A program made the translations under genes and the position numbers. The notes below the pieces were generated by a model, which saw only the letters and a list, made by a program, of their open reading frames with translations, made no database searches and was not told where the DNA came from. This document shows, piece after piece, positions 9,528 through 16,695 of a stretch of DNA of 64,000 bases (within the stretch, counting starts at the first letter, position 1; the number at the start of each line of letters is the position of its first letter). Source of the stretch: an uncultured Muribaculaceae bacterium (GTDB taxonomy: Bacteria; Bacteroidota; Bacteroidia; Bacteroidales; Muribaculaceae); NCBI GenBank assembly GCA_947628305.1, contig CANQZG010000015.1, forward strand, positions 1-64,000, in the 5' to 3' direction.

Positions 9528-10772
9528 ATGAAAAAGAAAATACTCTTACCCGTTTTATCATTATCAACACTCATAGCCACGGCGGTGGCCTGCACATCGC
9601 TGAACGGCAGCACTGTTGACCCGGAGCGAGACCTGACATATTGCGATGAACAGGTACATCGCACCCTTGAGCAATTGACGGAAAACAAGGGAGGACACAT
9701 CGACTATACAATGCAACCGCGCAACATAGCCGCCGATTCGACATGCTGGCATTGTCGCAAGACATGCCCCGAGGAATGGTGCAGCGGGTTCTGGCCGGGA
9801 GTCCTTTGGTACGACTACGAATATACCGGCGACACAACCATACGCGAACAGGCTGTACGTTTCACCGAAAGTCTCAAGACGATAGTCGACGCACCGGTGT
9901 TCGACCATGACCTCGGATTCCTGATATTCTGCAGCTACGGCAACGCCTACCGTCTCACCCACAACCCCGAATACAAGAAGGTCATCATCAACGCCGCCGA
10001 TTCACTGGCTACGCTTTTCAACCCGGCTGTAGGCACATTGCTCACATGGCCGCGAAACATCGAGATGTTCGGTGGTCACAACACAATCATGGACACCATG
10101 ATAAATCTTGAAATGCTTTTCTGGGCGGCCAAGAACGGAGGCAACCCCTATCTCCATGACATCGCTGTCGAGCACGCCGAGACAACGATGAAGAATCACT
10201 TCCGCCCCGACTACACCTCCTATCACGTGGCCGTATACAACCCCGAGAGCGGGGACTTCATACGCGGTTGCACCCATCAGGGATACAGCGACAGCAGCAT
10301 GTGGGCACGCGGACAGGCCTGGGCCATCTACGGATACACAGTCGTATACCGCGAGACCAAAGACCCCAAGTTCCTTGATTTCGTGCAGAAAGTCGCCGAT
10401 GCCTACCTCACCCGTCTCCCCGAGGACATGATACCCTACTGGGACTTCAACGACCCGCGCATCCCCGATGCACCACGTGACGCATCAGCGGCCTGCGTGG
10501 TTGCCTCAGCACTGCTTGAACTTAGCAACTATGTCGACAAGGATACAAGCCGACGTTACCTCGACTGTTCACGCAAAATGCTCACATCGCTCTGCAACGA
10601 CCCCTACCGTGCGGGCAAGAAAAACCCATCGTTCCTATTGCACTCCACGGGACACCATCCCGCCGGAAGCGAGATTGACGCATCGATAATCTATGCCGAC
10701 TACTACTATATCGAAGCATTGACCCGCATGCGTCATCTCAACCGCAACGAGAACATCTGCCAGGTAGATTGA
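9528..10772 (+). CDS. GH88 unsaturated glucuronyl hydrolase, lipoprotein
   Basis: A 414-residue enzyme with a lipoprotein signal (ATAVAC, Cys near 21), so probably membrane-anchored. The ATG at 9528 is chosen over the in-frame TTG at 9507 because it starts the MKKK signal. The alpha/alpha-barrel shows GFWPG, HDLGF (first catalytic Asp of the family) and IMDTMINLEMLFWA (second Asp), then RGQAWAIYGY. Family members hydrate the C4-C5 double bond of unsaturated uronic acids left by polysaccharide lyases. It therefore pairs logically with the lyase at 3546 and closes the cluster. Confidence 0.88.
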   Translation: MKKKILLPVLSLSTLIATAVACTSLNGSTVDPERDLTYCDEQVHRTLEQLTENKGGHIDYTMQPRNIAADSTCWHCRKTCPEEWCSGFWPGVLWYDYEYTGDTTIREQAVRFTESLKTIVDAPVFDHDLGFLIFCSYGNAYRLTHNPEYKKVIINAADSLATLFNPAVGTLLTWPRNIEMFGGHNTIMDTMINLEMLFWAAKNGGNPYLHDIAVEHAETTMKNHFRPDYTSYHVAVYNPESGDFIRGCTHQGYSDSSMWARGQAWAIYGYTVVYRETKDPKFLDFVQKVADAYLTRLPEDMIPYWDFNDPRIPDAPRDASAACVVASALLELSNYVDKDTSRRYLDCSRKMLTSLCNDPYRAGKKNPSFLLHSTGHHPAGSEIDASIIYADYYYIEALTRMRHLNRNENICQVD

Positions 10773-10800
10773 CAACAAAAATCCATAAACACCCGATTCC

Positions 10801-10836
10801 CCGGCTACAGGCACGACAACTGTAGCCGGGATTTTT
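10801..10836 (+). terminator. rho-independent terminator after GH88
   Basis: Ten-bp perfect stem (10801-10810 with 10820-10829), 9-nt loop, then ATTTTTG. It ends the glycan cluster. Confidence 0.75.
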
Positions 10837-10864
10837 GTCGAATGGTGAATTTTGCTTAATTTTG
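10834..10864 (+). promoter_or_regulatory. promoter of lipid kinase gene
   Basis: TTTG at 10834-10837, 19-nt gap, TAATTTTG at 10857-10864. The ATG lies only 7 nt after the -7 box, so the mRNA is predicted to be leaderless or nearly so. Confidence 0.6.
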
Positions 10865-10871
10865 TGGAGTC

Positions 10872-11840
10872 ATGAAAAGTTTCAAGGCCCTGTTGATTAT
10901 AAACCCCATTTCGGGCACACACACCAAGGACTCGATTGAGCCATTGGTGAAAAAACGTCTGTCGATGCTCGGCTGGGACATAGAGGTCAGATACACCACC
11001 TGTCACGGCGATGCGACCCGTCTTGCCGGTGAAGCGGTCTCGCGAGGATTCAACGCCGTGCTCGCCGCCGGTGGTGACGGCACAATCAACGAGACCGCGA
11101 TGGCGTTACGTGACACCCCCGTTCCCTTAGGAATCCTTCCTTGCGGGTCGGGCAACGGACTTGCCCGTCATCTCGGTATCCCCATCGACATCCCCGAGGC
11201 TCTTGAGGTCATCACACAGGAACATATCACCGCCGCCGACTACGGCATGGTTAACAGCCAGCCGTTCTTCTGCACATTCGGCGTGGGGTTTGACGCCGCC
11301 GTCAGCGAGACATTCGCCCGGCAGAAACGCCGTGGCAAACTAAGTTACATACGCAGCGCAATCAACGAGTATGTCAAGTACCATCCCGAAGTATATTCAA
11401 TCATGGCAAACGGCGTTGAAATCACCCGCAAAGCGTTCCTCGTGGCCGTTTGCAACGCGTCCCAGTACGGCAACAACGCCTACATTGCCCCCGAAGCATC
11501 AATCACCGACGGACTACTTGACATCACAATCGTTCAGTCAGGCTCTCCCCTATTGACCGCTAAGATGGGACTTGACATGATGACCGGATACATCAACAGC
11601 AACACTCTTATCACGACCCTGCGCGTCTCCAACGCCACAATCTCACGCACAGCCGATGGCCCCGCGCACATCGATGGTGAACCAGTCCACATGGATAACG
11701 TCATGGAAATCGAGTGCCACCGCCAGTCATTGCGCGTCTTCACCCCCGAGCACCACGAAAGATTCCGTCCCCTCATCACCCCCGTCAACTCACTCCTCGC
11801 CGACCTCCGCCACTCAATCAACCACCTTTTCGGACTCTGA
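10872..11840 (+). CDS. YegS/DagK-type lipid kinase
   Basis: A 322-residue cytoplasmic kinase of the diacylglycerol kinase catalytic family (related to YegS, BmrU and sphingosine kinases). The phosphate-binding signature GGDGTINE is near 64-71, preceded by NPISG near 13 and followed by LPCGSGNGLARHLG near 92. A beta-rich C-terminal domain includes DGEPVHMD. It would transfer phosphate from ATP to a lipid; in Bacteroidales, diacylglycerol or sphingoid bases are both plausible. It is transcribed alone between the GH88 terminator and the composite repeat. Confidence 0.85.
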   Translation: MKSFKALLIINPISGTHTKDSIEPLVKKRLSMLGWDIEVRYTTCHGDATRLAGEAVSRGFNAVLAAGGDGTINETAMALRDTPVPLGILPCGSGNGLARHLGIPIDIPEALEVITQEHITAADYGMVNSQPFFCTFGVGFDAAVSETFARQKRRGKLSYIRSAINEYVKYHPEVYSIMANGVEITRKAFLVAVCNASQYGNNAYIAPEASITDGLLDITIVQSGSPLLTAKMGLDMMTGYINSNTLITTLRVSNATISRTADGPAHIDGEPVHMDNVMEIECHRQSLRVFTPEHHERFRPLITPVNSLLADLRHSINHLFGL

Positions 11841-11847
11841 CTTTGCA

Positions 11848-11996
11848 ATAATGATTCTTTCAGAATCATTATCAGGGCACACACTGTCCATGGGTTTCGC
11901 AACGCTCAACCCACGGCTATCCCAAACGATTGCTTCGCAATCCACCCGCGAACCCGACTCATGCAACATCGTAGGGACGCGCCAACGAGCGCGTCC
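11848..11996 (-). repeat. composite intergenic repeat, copy B
   Basis: About 150 bp with four hairpins in a row. There is an 11-bp stem at 11848-11872, imperfect arms at 11888-11896/11908-11916 next to GGCTAT, a 6-bp stem at 11928-11942, and the palindrome 11975-11996 with GTAGGG edge starting at 11971. Read on the minus strand, the outer modules follow the order of copy A at 75-292: CCCTAC-edged palindrome, TTGCA word, ATAGCC plus GGGTTGAGC, and the TGAAAGAATCATT hairpin. Confidence 0.7.
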
Positions 11997-12011
11997 GAAA
12001 TTTTTGTTATG

Positions 12012-12043
12012 TTTGCGAAATAAAATTAAAAATCATATATTTG
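12012..12043 (+). promoter_or_regulatory. promoter of structured ncRNA
   Basis: TTTG at 12012-12015, a 20-nt gap, and TATATTTG at 12036-12043: a textbook Bacteroidetes promoter. The predicted start is near 12050. Confidence 0.7.
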
Positions 12044-12049
12044 CACCGA

Positions 12050-12296
12050 ACTTATACCCAAAAAGTTCAAAGACATATTAATAAGCGTTTCGTGCTTTAT
12101 CCTGTTACTTGAAATCGCCAAAAATCAACTACAGAGGAGAAAGCGGTCATGGACGCCTATGCGTGCCCTGCATATCCACTCCCGGCACGGGAAACCGATA
12201 TATCGGCATGGCGTGGGAGTGGACTGTTTATTCTGTAGTAGGCGTTTGGCGATGCCTTAGTAACAATAAACTGAACATCGTTCCACGCTTTTTTAT
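12050..12296 (+). ncRNA. long rod-like structured ncRNA (Bacteroidales-1-like)
   Basis: About 245 nt from the promoter to a T tract at 12289-12295. Complementary segments are nested in strict order: 12083-12088 with 12285-12290; 12103-12109 with 12259-12265; 12114-12122 with 12245-12253 (9 bp perfect); 12128-12134 with 12233-12239 (7 bp perfect); 12175-12183 with 12215-12223 (9 bp perfect); and a small inner palindrome at 12194-12205. This is one long imperfect hairpin ending in T's. It fits the Bacteroidales-1 class (independently transcribed, Bacteroidetes promoter at one end, terminator at the other), and a 6S-like polymerase-binding rod is another reading. The family name is from memory and not verified. 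Confidence 0.6.
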
Positions 12297-12342
12297 TATC
12301 AAAACGCAACATGGGGACGAAATAATATTTATCGCCAATCTC

Positions 12343-12576
12343 ATGTTGCACATCGGAAAGAAAATAAAGGAAATTTTTGACGGTCAACCCAAATCCCATA
12401 CCATCAATTGGTTCGCAAGCCAGCTGAATTGTGACAGACGTAATATATACCATATCTTCAATCGTCCTAATATAGATATCGAGTTGCTTAAAAGAATAAG
12501 CATTATTCTCGGCTATGATTTTTTCAGGGATATATCACAGGAAATGACAATGAAAGAGAAACACGATGATGTATGA
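12343..12576 (+). CDS. small HTH (Xre-like) DNA-binding protein
   Basis: Seventy-seven residues if ATG 12343 is used. The open frame runs back to 12109, but that stretch is the structured RNA and gives no protein-like sequence, so the short form is preferred. The sequence (WFASQLNCDRRNIYHIFNRPNIDIELLKRISIILGYDFF) has the spacing of a helix-turn-helix: helix 2 ASQLNC, turn, recognition helix RRNIYHIFNR. It lacks other domains. It lies 47 nt after the ncRNA T tract and has no clear promoter of its own, so read-through from the ncRNA promoter is possible. Target unknown. Confidence 0.7.
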   Translation: MLHIGKKIKEIFDGQPKSHTINWFASQLNCDRRNIYHIFNRPNIDIELLKRISIILGYDFFRDISQEMTMKEKHDDV

Positions 12577-12686
12577 AACATCCTGTCCCATTTTGGGAAA
12601 ATATTGTTCTTGTATCATTTAGATGAGATTGGGCAAAATTACTGAACTTTGTGGGTGTAAGGTTTAACCCATTAATCACTCATTTT

Positions 12687-13016
12687 ATGAAAAAGTATCT
12701 AATTCTATTTTTAGCGATTGTCATGAGTTCTATTGCTCTTGTTGCAGAGAATGTCCCAGTAAAGAATCGTGAAAACAAAACAGTCGGCACTGTAACCTAT
12801 TCTTATCGATATCAAACTAGTAGTAGGGGATGTTTCACTATCATTACCGTATCTAATCAGACAGGTGAATATGTGAAATTGTCGTTCGGAACAAATGCAG
12901 GAGGTGCCGAGGGCGTAAATCTAAGACCCTACGAAGAGAACAAAGAGGTCATAATTGGAACAACTAAGACTCCAACAAAGGTTTATGTCGTTGGCAATGA
13001 GGCACAGGTTGACTAA
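12687..13016 (+). CDS. small exported protein of unknown function
   Basis: A 109-residue protein with a clear signal peptide (MKKYLILFLAIVMSSIALVA), so the ATG at 12687 is chosen over the upstream GTG-type start at 12651. The mature part is a short beta-rich domain without cysteines, with repeated Thr/Val/Tyr strands. I do not recognise the family. A weak promoter-like GAACTTTG lies at 12644-12651. The gene is AT-richer than its neighbours. Confidence 0.6.
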   Translation: MKKYLILFLAIVMSSIALVAENVPVKNRENKTVGTVTYSYRYQTSSRGCFTIITVSNQTGEYVKLSFGTNAGGAEGVNLRPYEENKEVIIGTTKTPTKVYVVGNEAQVD

Positions 13017-13035
13017 AATATTCGGATAACCCTGT

Positions 13036-13057
13036 GGACGCTTTGAAGCGTCCCTAC
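13036..13057. repeat. GTAGGG-edged intergenic palindrome
   Basis: Arms GGACGCTT (13036-13043) and AAGCGTCC (13046-13053), followed by CTAC. Same edge as the other members of the family, with a different stem and a 2-nt loop. Confidence 0.65.
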
Positions 13058-13085
13058 TTTTAAACATACCCCAAGTATAACGGCA

Positions 13086-13120
13086 AGGGCCGTGGCGTAA
13101 TGCCACGGCCCTGTTTATTT
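13086..13120 (+). terminator. strong terminator between convergent genes
   Basis: Perfect 11-bp stem (13086-13096 with 13102-13112), 5-nt loop, then GTTTATTTTA on the plus side. It separates the small secreted protein (+) from the oxidoreductase genes (-). The plus orientation has the better T tract. Confidence 0.75.
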
Positions 13121-13141
13121 TATGGGGATTAACCACTATTG

Positions 13142-13684
13142 TCAGGCGTTGGTGACGAGGGCGATGCCTCGGAGGATTGCCTCGCGGTTGACACCGAGGA
13201 GGTGGTGGTGGCGTTCGGGAAGCGTCTTTTTCAGGCCTTTCATGACAGCCTCGACATTGAGCATGGGGTTGATGCCGAGCAATGCGCCAAGTAGTATCAT
13301 GTTGTAGGTCTTGGCCGATTTCATCTTGAATGTCTCCTCCATGGCCTCGACGGAATGAATGTTGATATCGGTGCGTTCGGGGAGACGGTGTATTCCGTAA
13401 GGGTCATATATCAATGTTCCACCCGGTTTCACCTTTGACTCGAAACGGTCGAGGCTCTGTTGGTTCAAAATCACGGCTGTGTCGTAGGTGTCGAGCACAG
13501 GCGAACTGATAGCTGCGTCAGACACGATGACGGTCACATTGGCTGTCCCGCCACGCTGTTCAGGACCGTAAGACGGCATCCATGTCACTTCAAGGCCGTC
13601 AAGCAAAGCCGCGTAGGCCAATATCTTACCCATGGAGAGGACTCCCTGTCCCCCGAATCCGGCTATTACAATTTCCTCTTTCAT
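13142..13684 (-). CDS. korC: 2-oxoacid:ferredoxin oxidoreductase, gamma subunit
   Basis: A 180-residue gamma domain of the pyruvate/2-ketoglutarate ferredoxin oxidoreductase family. GFGGQGV near 9-15 and GPEQRGG near 40-46 are the family signatures. It is the last gene of a four-gene operon (ferredoxin, alpha, beta, gamma) and overlaps the beta gene by 4 bp. The complex oxidatively decarboxylates a 2-oxoacid with CoA and reduces ferredoxin. Whether the substrate is 2-oxoglutarate (Kor) or branched-chain 2-oxoacids (Vor) cannot be decided from sequence inspection. Confidence 0.85.
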   Translation of the reverse strand: MKEEIVIAGFGGQGVLSMGKILAYAALLDGLEVTWMPSYGPEQRGGTANVTVIVSDAAISSPVLDTYDTAVILNQQSLDRFESKVKPGGTLIYDPYGIHRLPERTDINIHSVEAMEETFKMKSAKTYNMILLGALLGINPMLNVEAVMKGLKKTLPERHHHLLGVNREAILRGIALVTNA

Positions 13685-14448
13685 TTGACTGTGTTTTTTA
13701 AATCACCCATGGGATAGTGGGGGAACATATTCTCTTCCATCCATTTGTTGGACTGTGCCGCCGACATTTTCCAACCTGAATTACATGTGCTGACAATCTC
13801 GATGACTGATGTGCCACGTTTTTCAATCGAGTTACGGAACGCCTGGGCAATCGCTTTCTTGGCCTTGCGCACGGCAGCCGGGGTGTGAACGCTCTGGCGT
13901 GTGACATAGCATGTGCCGTCAAGCTGTGCGAAAAGGTCGGATATCTTCAATGGATAACCGTTAAGGTCGACACGTCGTCCGTAAGGGGTAGTCGATGTCT
14001 TCATCCCTTCAAGGGTCGTCGGTGCCATCTGACCGCCGGTCATTCCGTAGATACCGTTGTTGATGAAGATAATTGTTATATTCTCACCCCGGTTGGCGGC
14101 ATGAATCGCCTCGGCGGTGCCGATTGCAGCGAGGTCGCCGTCGCCCTGATAGGTGAACACGACACGGTCGGGATTGAGACGGTGGGCGGCCGTGGCGACA
14201 GCCGGGGCACGTCCATGGGCGGCCTCAATCCAGTCTATGTCAATGTAATTATAGGCAAACACAGCGCACCCGACAGGGGCCACGCCTATTATATTGTCGT
14301 CAAGGTGCATCTCGTCGATGATTTCGGCAAGGATGCGGTGCACCACCCCATGGGAACATCCGGGGCAATAGTGCATGTTATTGTCATTGAGCAGACGCGG
14401 CTTGCATGCCACGACAGTTCCGTTCTGCTTTATTTCTTCAATTGTCAT
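13681..14448 (-). CDS. korB: 2-oxoacid:ferredoxin oxidoreductase, beta subunit
   Basis: A 255-residue thiamine-pyrophosphate subunit. HYCPGCSHG near 27 and the TPP/Mg motif YQGDGDLAAIGTAE near 99, with NNGIYGMTGGQMAPTT near 130, are typical of KorB/VorA. It carries the catalytic TPP site facing the alpha subunit. Four-bp overlaps on both sides point to tight translational coupling with korA and korC. Confidence 0.88.
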   Translation of the reverse strand: MTIEEIKQNGTVVACKPRLLNDNNMHYCPGCSHGVVHRILAEIIDEMHLDDNIIGVAPVGCAVFAYNYIDIDWIEAAHGRAPAVATAAHRLNPDRVVFTYQGDGDLAAIGTAEAIHAANRGENITIIFINNGIYGMTGGQMAPTTLEGMKTSTTPYGRRVDLNGYPLKISDLFAQLDGTCYVTRQSVHTPAAVRKAKKAIAQAFRNSIEKRGTSVIEIVSTCNSGWKMSAAQSNKWMEENMFPHYPMGDLKNTVK

Positions 14449-15542
14449 TGTCTTGCAGTTTCAGGGAAATGAGAGATAAACGCGTCAAGCACTTCCTGCG
14501 GATTTGGGACAATGCCCCCCATACGTCCATAGTGGTAGACCGGGACACGTCCCTCGACCGCGAGACGCACATCCTCGACCATCTGGCCGGCATTGATTTC
14601 AACCGTCAGGACACCTTTGACCTTGCGTGACAATTTCTCGATTTGCCCCTTGGGGAACGGCCAAAGTGTAATCGGCCTGATAAGCCCTATTTTCATTCCT
14701 CGCTCACGTGCATCCTCGATAGCCTTCAGGCATATACGCGCGATTGAACCGAAAGCGACCATGAGATATTCGGCGTCATCGGTGTAATATTCCTCAAACC
14801 GCACCTCATTAGCCTCGATTTCACGGTAGGTGCGTTGGAAACGCAGATTGTTCTGCTCCATGCGCTCATCGTCAAGTTCAAGGGTGGTCTCCACATTGGG
14901 ATGACGGCGCGAGGCCGCGCGTCCCGTGACCGCCCACGGACATTGCCGGGCGATTTCCTCATCGGTGCGCCGTGGACGCGCAGGGGGCAGTACAACCTTT
15001 TCCATCATCTGCCCCACTATTCCGTCAGCGAGAATCATAGCCGGAGTACGGTACTTGAACGCGAGGTCAAAACCGAGACCGACGAAATCGGCCATCTCCT
15101 GCACCGAAGCCGGCGCGAGCACTATCAGATGATAGTCACCGTGACCGCCGCCCTTTGTTGCCTGAAAATAGTCGGACTGCGACGGATGGATGGTTCCAAG
15201 CCCCGGGCCGCCGCGCATCACATTTATTATCAACGCGGGAAGCTCTCCGGCGGCGATATAGGAGATGCCCTCCTGCTTTAGGCTTACGCCCGGACTCGAT
15301 GAGGATGTAAACACTGCCTTTCCGGTCGATGCACCGCCATACACCATATTGATGGCGGCCACTTCGCTCTCGGCCTGAAGCACCACCATGCCGGTGGTCT
15401 CCCACGGCATCAGTTCCTCCAGTGTCTCCAGTATTTCACTCTGCGGGGTTATAGGATAGCCAAAGTAGCCGTCGGCACCATAGCGTATTGCAGCATGGGC
15501 GATGGCTTCATTGCCTTTCATCAATCTTATTTCTTCTTCCAT
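14445..15542 (-). CDS. korA: 2-oxoacid:ferredoxin oxidoreductase, alpha subunit
   Basis: A 365-residue alpha subunit with the pyrimidine-binding domain (GNEAIAHAAIRYGADGYFGYPITPQSEILE), SSSPGVSLKQEGISY near 81, and the C-terminal domain typical of KorA/VorB. It is 34 nt downstream of the ferredoxin gene. Bacteroidetes genomes often annotate this arrangement as VorB or KorA, and both are compatible with the sequence. Confidence 0.87.
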   Translation of the reverse strand: MEEEIRLMKGNEAIAHAAIRYGADGYFGYPITPQSEILETLEELMPWETTGMVVLQAESEVAAINMVYGGASTGKAVFTSSSSPGVSLKQEGISYIAAGELPALIINVMRGGPGLGTIHPSQSDYFQATKGGGHGDYHLIVLAPASVQEMADFVGLGFDLAFKYRTPAMILADGIVGQMMEKVVLPPARPRRTDEEIARQCPWAVTGRAASRRHPNVETTLELDDERMEQNNLRFQRTYREIEANEVRFEEYYTDDAEYLMVAFGSIARICLKAIEDARERGMKIGLIRPITLWPFPKGQIEKLSRKVKGVLTVEINAGQMVEDVRLAVEGRVPVYHYGRMGGIVPNPQEVLDAFISHFPETARQ

Positions 15543-15576
15543 TGTGAATTATGGATTAGATATTATCAACGGTCAA

Positions 15577-15807
15577 TTACTTCTCGACGGCACGGTACAC
15601 CGTTATACAGCCGTCGGGGCACACCGTGGCACACGCGGCGCAGCCGATACACTTATCCGGCTCGACGGTGAATGCGAAATGATAGCCTCTGTCGTTCACT
15701 TCCTTGGGTTGGAGCGACAATACGTCACAAGGACACGCGACCACACAAAGGTCACAACCCTTGCACCGTTCCTTGTTAATGTCTACCGCACCTCTTACTT
15801 TGGGCAT
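15577..15807 (-). CDS. korD: 2x[4Fe-4S] ferredoxin subunit of the oxidoreductase
   Basis: A 76-residue ferredoxin with two CxxCxxCxxxC(P) clusters, CKGCDLCVVACP near 16-27 and CIGCAACATVCP near 54-65. It is the first gene of the operon and receives electrons from the TPP subunits. A promoter with TATATTTG on the minus strand (15847-15840) lies about 33 nt before the ATG. Confidence 0.88.
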   Translation of the reverse strand: MPKVRGAVDINKERCKGCDLCVVACPCDVLSLQPKEVNDRGYHFAFTVEPDKCIGCAACATVCPDGCITVYRAVEK

Positions 15808-15839
15808 AGCGTGATATTGTGGTTATGATTATATTGATG

Positions 15840-15847
15840 CAAATATA
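15840..15847 (-). promoter_or_regulatory. korDABC promoter (-7 box)
   Basis: TATATTTG followed by CATC on the minus strand. No good TTTG is found at the -33 distance. Predicted leader about 26 nt. Confidence 0.55.
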
Positions 15848-15970
15848 TATATTCCCACGCACTTTTCATAACTTTTAACAAAACCTTAACCATTGGCACA
15901 TATACAACGGAAGTGTGCCGTAACGGCACACCCCCATTATCATATAAGCATCATTTAATGGATATTGATA

Positions 15971-16513
15971 TCATTGCTTTATAACCGCCTCTCTGCCCGG
16001 ACGCGTGGCAACATACTCCATAATGGAATTTATAGCGAACAGTAGGAAGCCGATTCCCGTAACGAGCACAATCACCGAGGCATTGGCATCGACCGTGTTA
16101 CACAGAATCACGATTCCCGTCACTATCAATACCGCCGGGACAATATAGAACCACAGCGGAAGCCTAAACGGTCGCGCAAGCCATGTAATAAACACTACAT
16201 GATATATCCCGCCGAGAATCAGCAACGCTGCAAAAAGATAGATAAATATCCCGACAAAGACCTCCGGGACAATACACATCGCGATGCCGAGTCCAAGGCC
16301 GCCCAACGAGGTGATAACCGCAAGCGGCGTGACACGTGCCTTCTCCCGTGAGAAAAGTTCCACACACAGCGTGTAGACGCTGGGGATTATAAACATTATA
16401 CCGATTAACACGGCTATCCAGGTCAACAGGTCGCCACGTCCCTTGAACGCGATTAACAACGCACCAACGACCCCTACAATCACCGCTGTCATTAGATTAC
16501 TTCTACCGTTCAT
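15971..16513 (-). CDS. DUF308/HdeD-like integral membrane protein
   Basis: A 180-residue protein that is almost entirely hydrophobic, with about six membrane segments arranged as short helical hairpins, as in the DUF308 (HdeD-like) family. It has no catalytic motif. HdeD of E. coli is linked to acid stress, but function in Bacteroidetes is unknown. It is transcribed on the minus strand between yidC and the kor operon, with over 150 bp on each side, so it is probably a single transcription unit. Confidence 0.65.
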   Translation of the reverse strand: MNGRSNLMTAVIVGVVGALLIAFKGRGDLLTWIAVLIGIMFIIPSVYTLCVELFSREKARVTPLAVITSLGGLGLGIAMCIVPEVFVGIFIYLFAALLILGGIYHVVFITWLARPFRLPLWFYIVPAVLIVTGIVILCNTVDANASVIVLVTGIGFLLFAINSIMEYVATRPGREAVIKQ

Positions 16514-16593
16514 AGTCTCAATATAGTTTAAACGTTACTTTTCATTATATTACGCTTATACGGTACCAATTGTTTACGCCCTATAACAAAAGC

Positions 16594-16617
16594 GGTGCGG
16601 CCATGGCCGCACCCTAC
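16594..16617. repeat. GTAGGG-edged intergenic palindrome
   Basis: Arms GGTGCGGCC (16594-16602) and GGCCGCACC (16605-16613), then CTAC. The same stem recurs inverted at 41094-41117. Confidence 0.7.
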
Positions 16618-16635
16618 ATTATTCCACAATATTTA

Positions 16636-16671
16636 AATGAAAATGCCCCCGTGGGAAAACACGGAGGCATT
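16636..16671 (-). terminator. yidC terminator
   Basis: Twelve-bp stem with one G-U pair (16642-16653 with 16660-16671), 6-nt loop; minus-strand tail TTTTCATTTAAA. It lies 24 nt after the yidC stop. Confidence 0.75.
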
Positions 16672-16695
16672 CGATGTCATTACAATATGAATCTA

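Noticed and set aside
11656-12081. 141-residue open frame overlapping the lipid kinase and repeat
   Set aside because: It lies in another frame of a well-supported kinase gene and continues into the repeat; Ser/Pro/Thr-rich with no domain.
12109-12342. Upstream 78 codons of the HTH open frame (a 155-residue version)
   Set aside because: This part lies in the structured RNA, is Trp/Cys/Gly-odd, and is better explained by helices than by protein; the ATG at 12343 was used.
15913-15931. Palindrome GTGTGCCG-TAA-CGGCACAC as a member of the GTAGGG family
   Set aside because: The flank is CCCCATT, not CCCTAC, so the diagnostic edge is missing.
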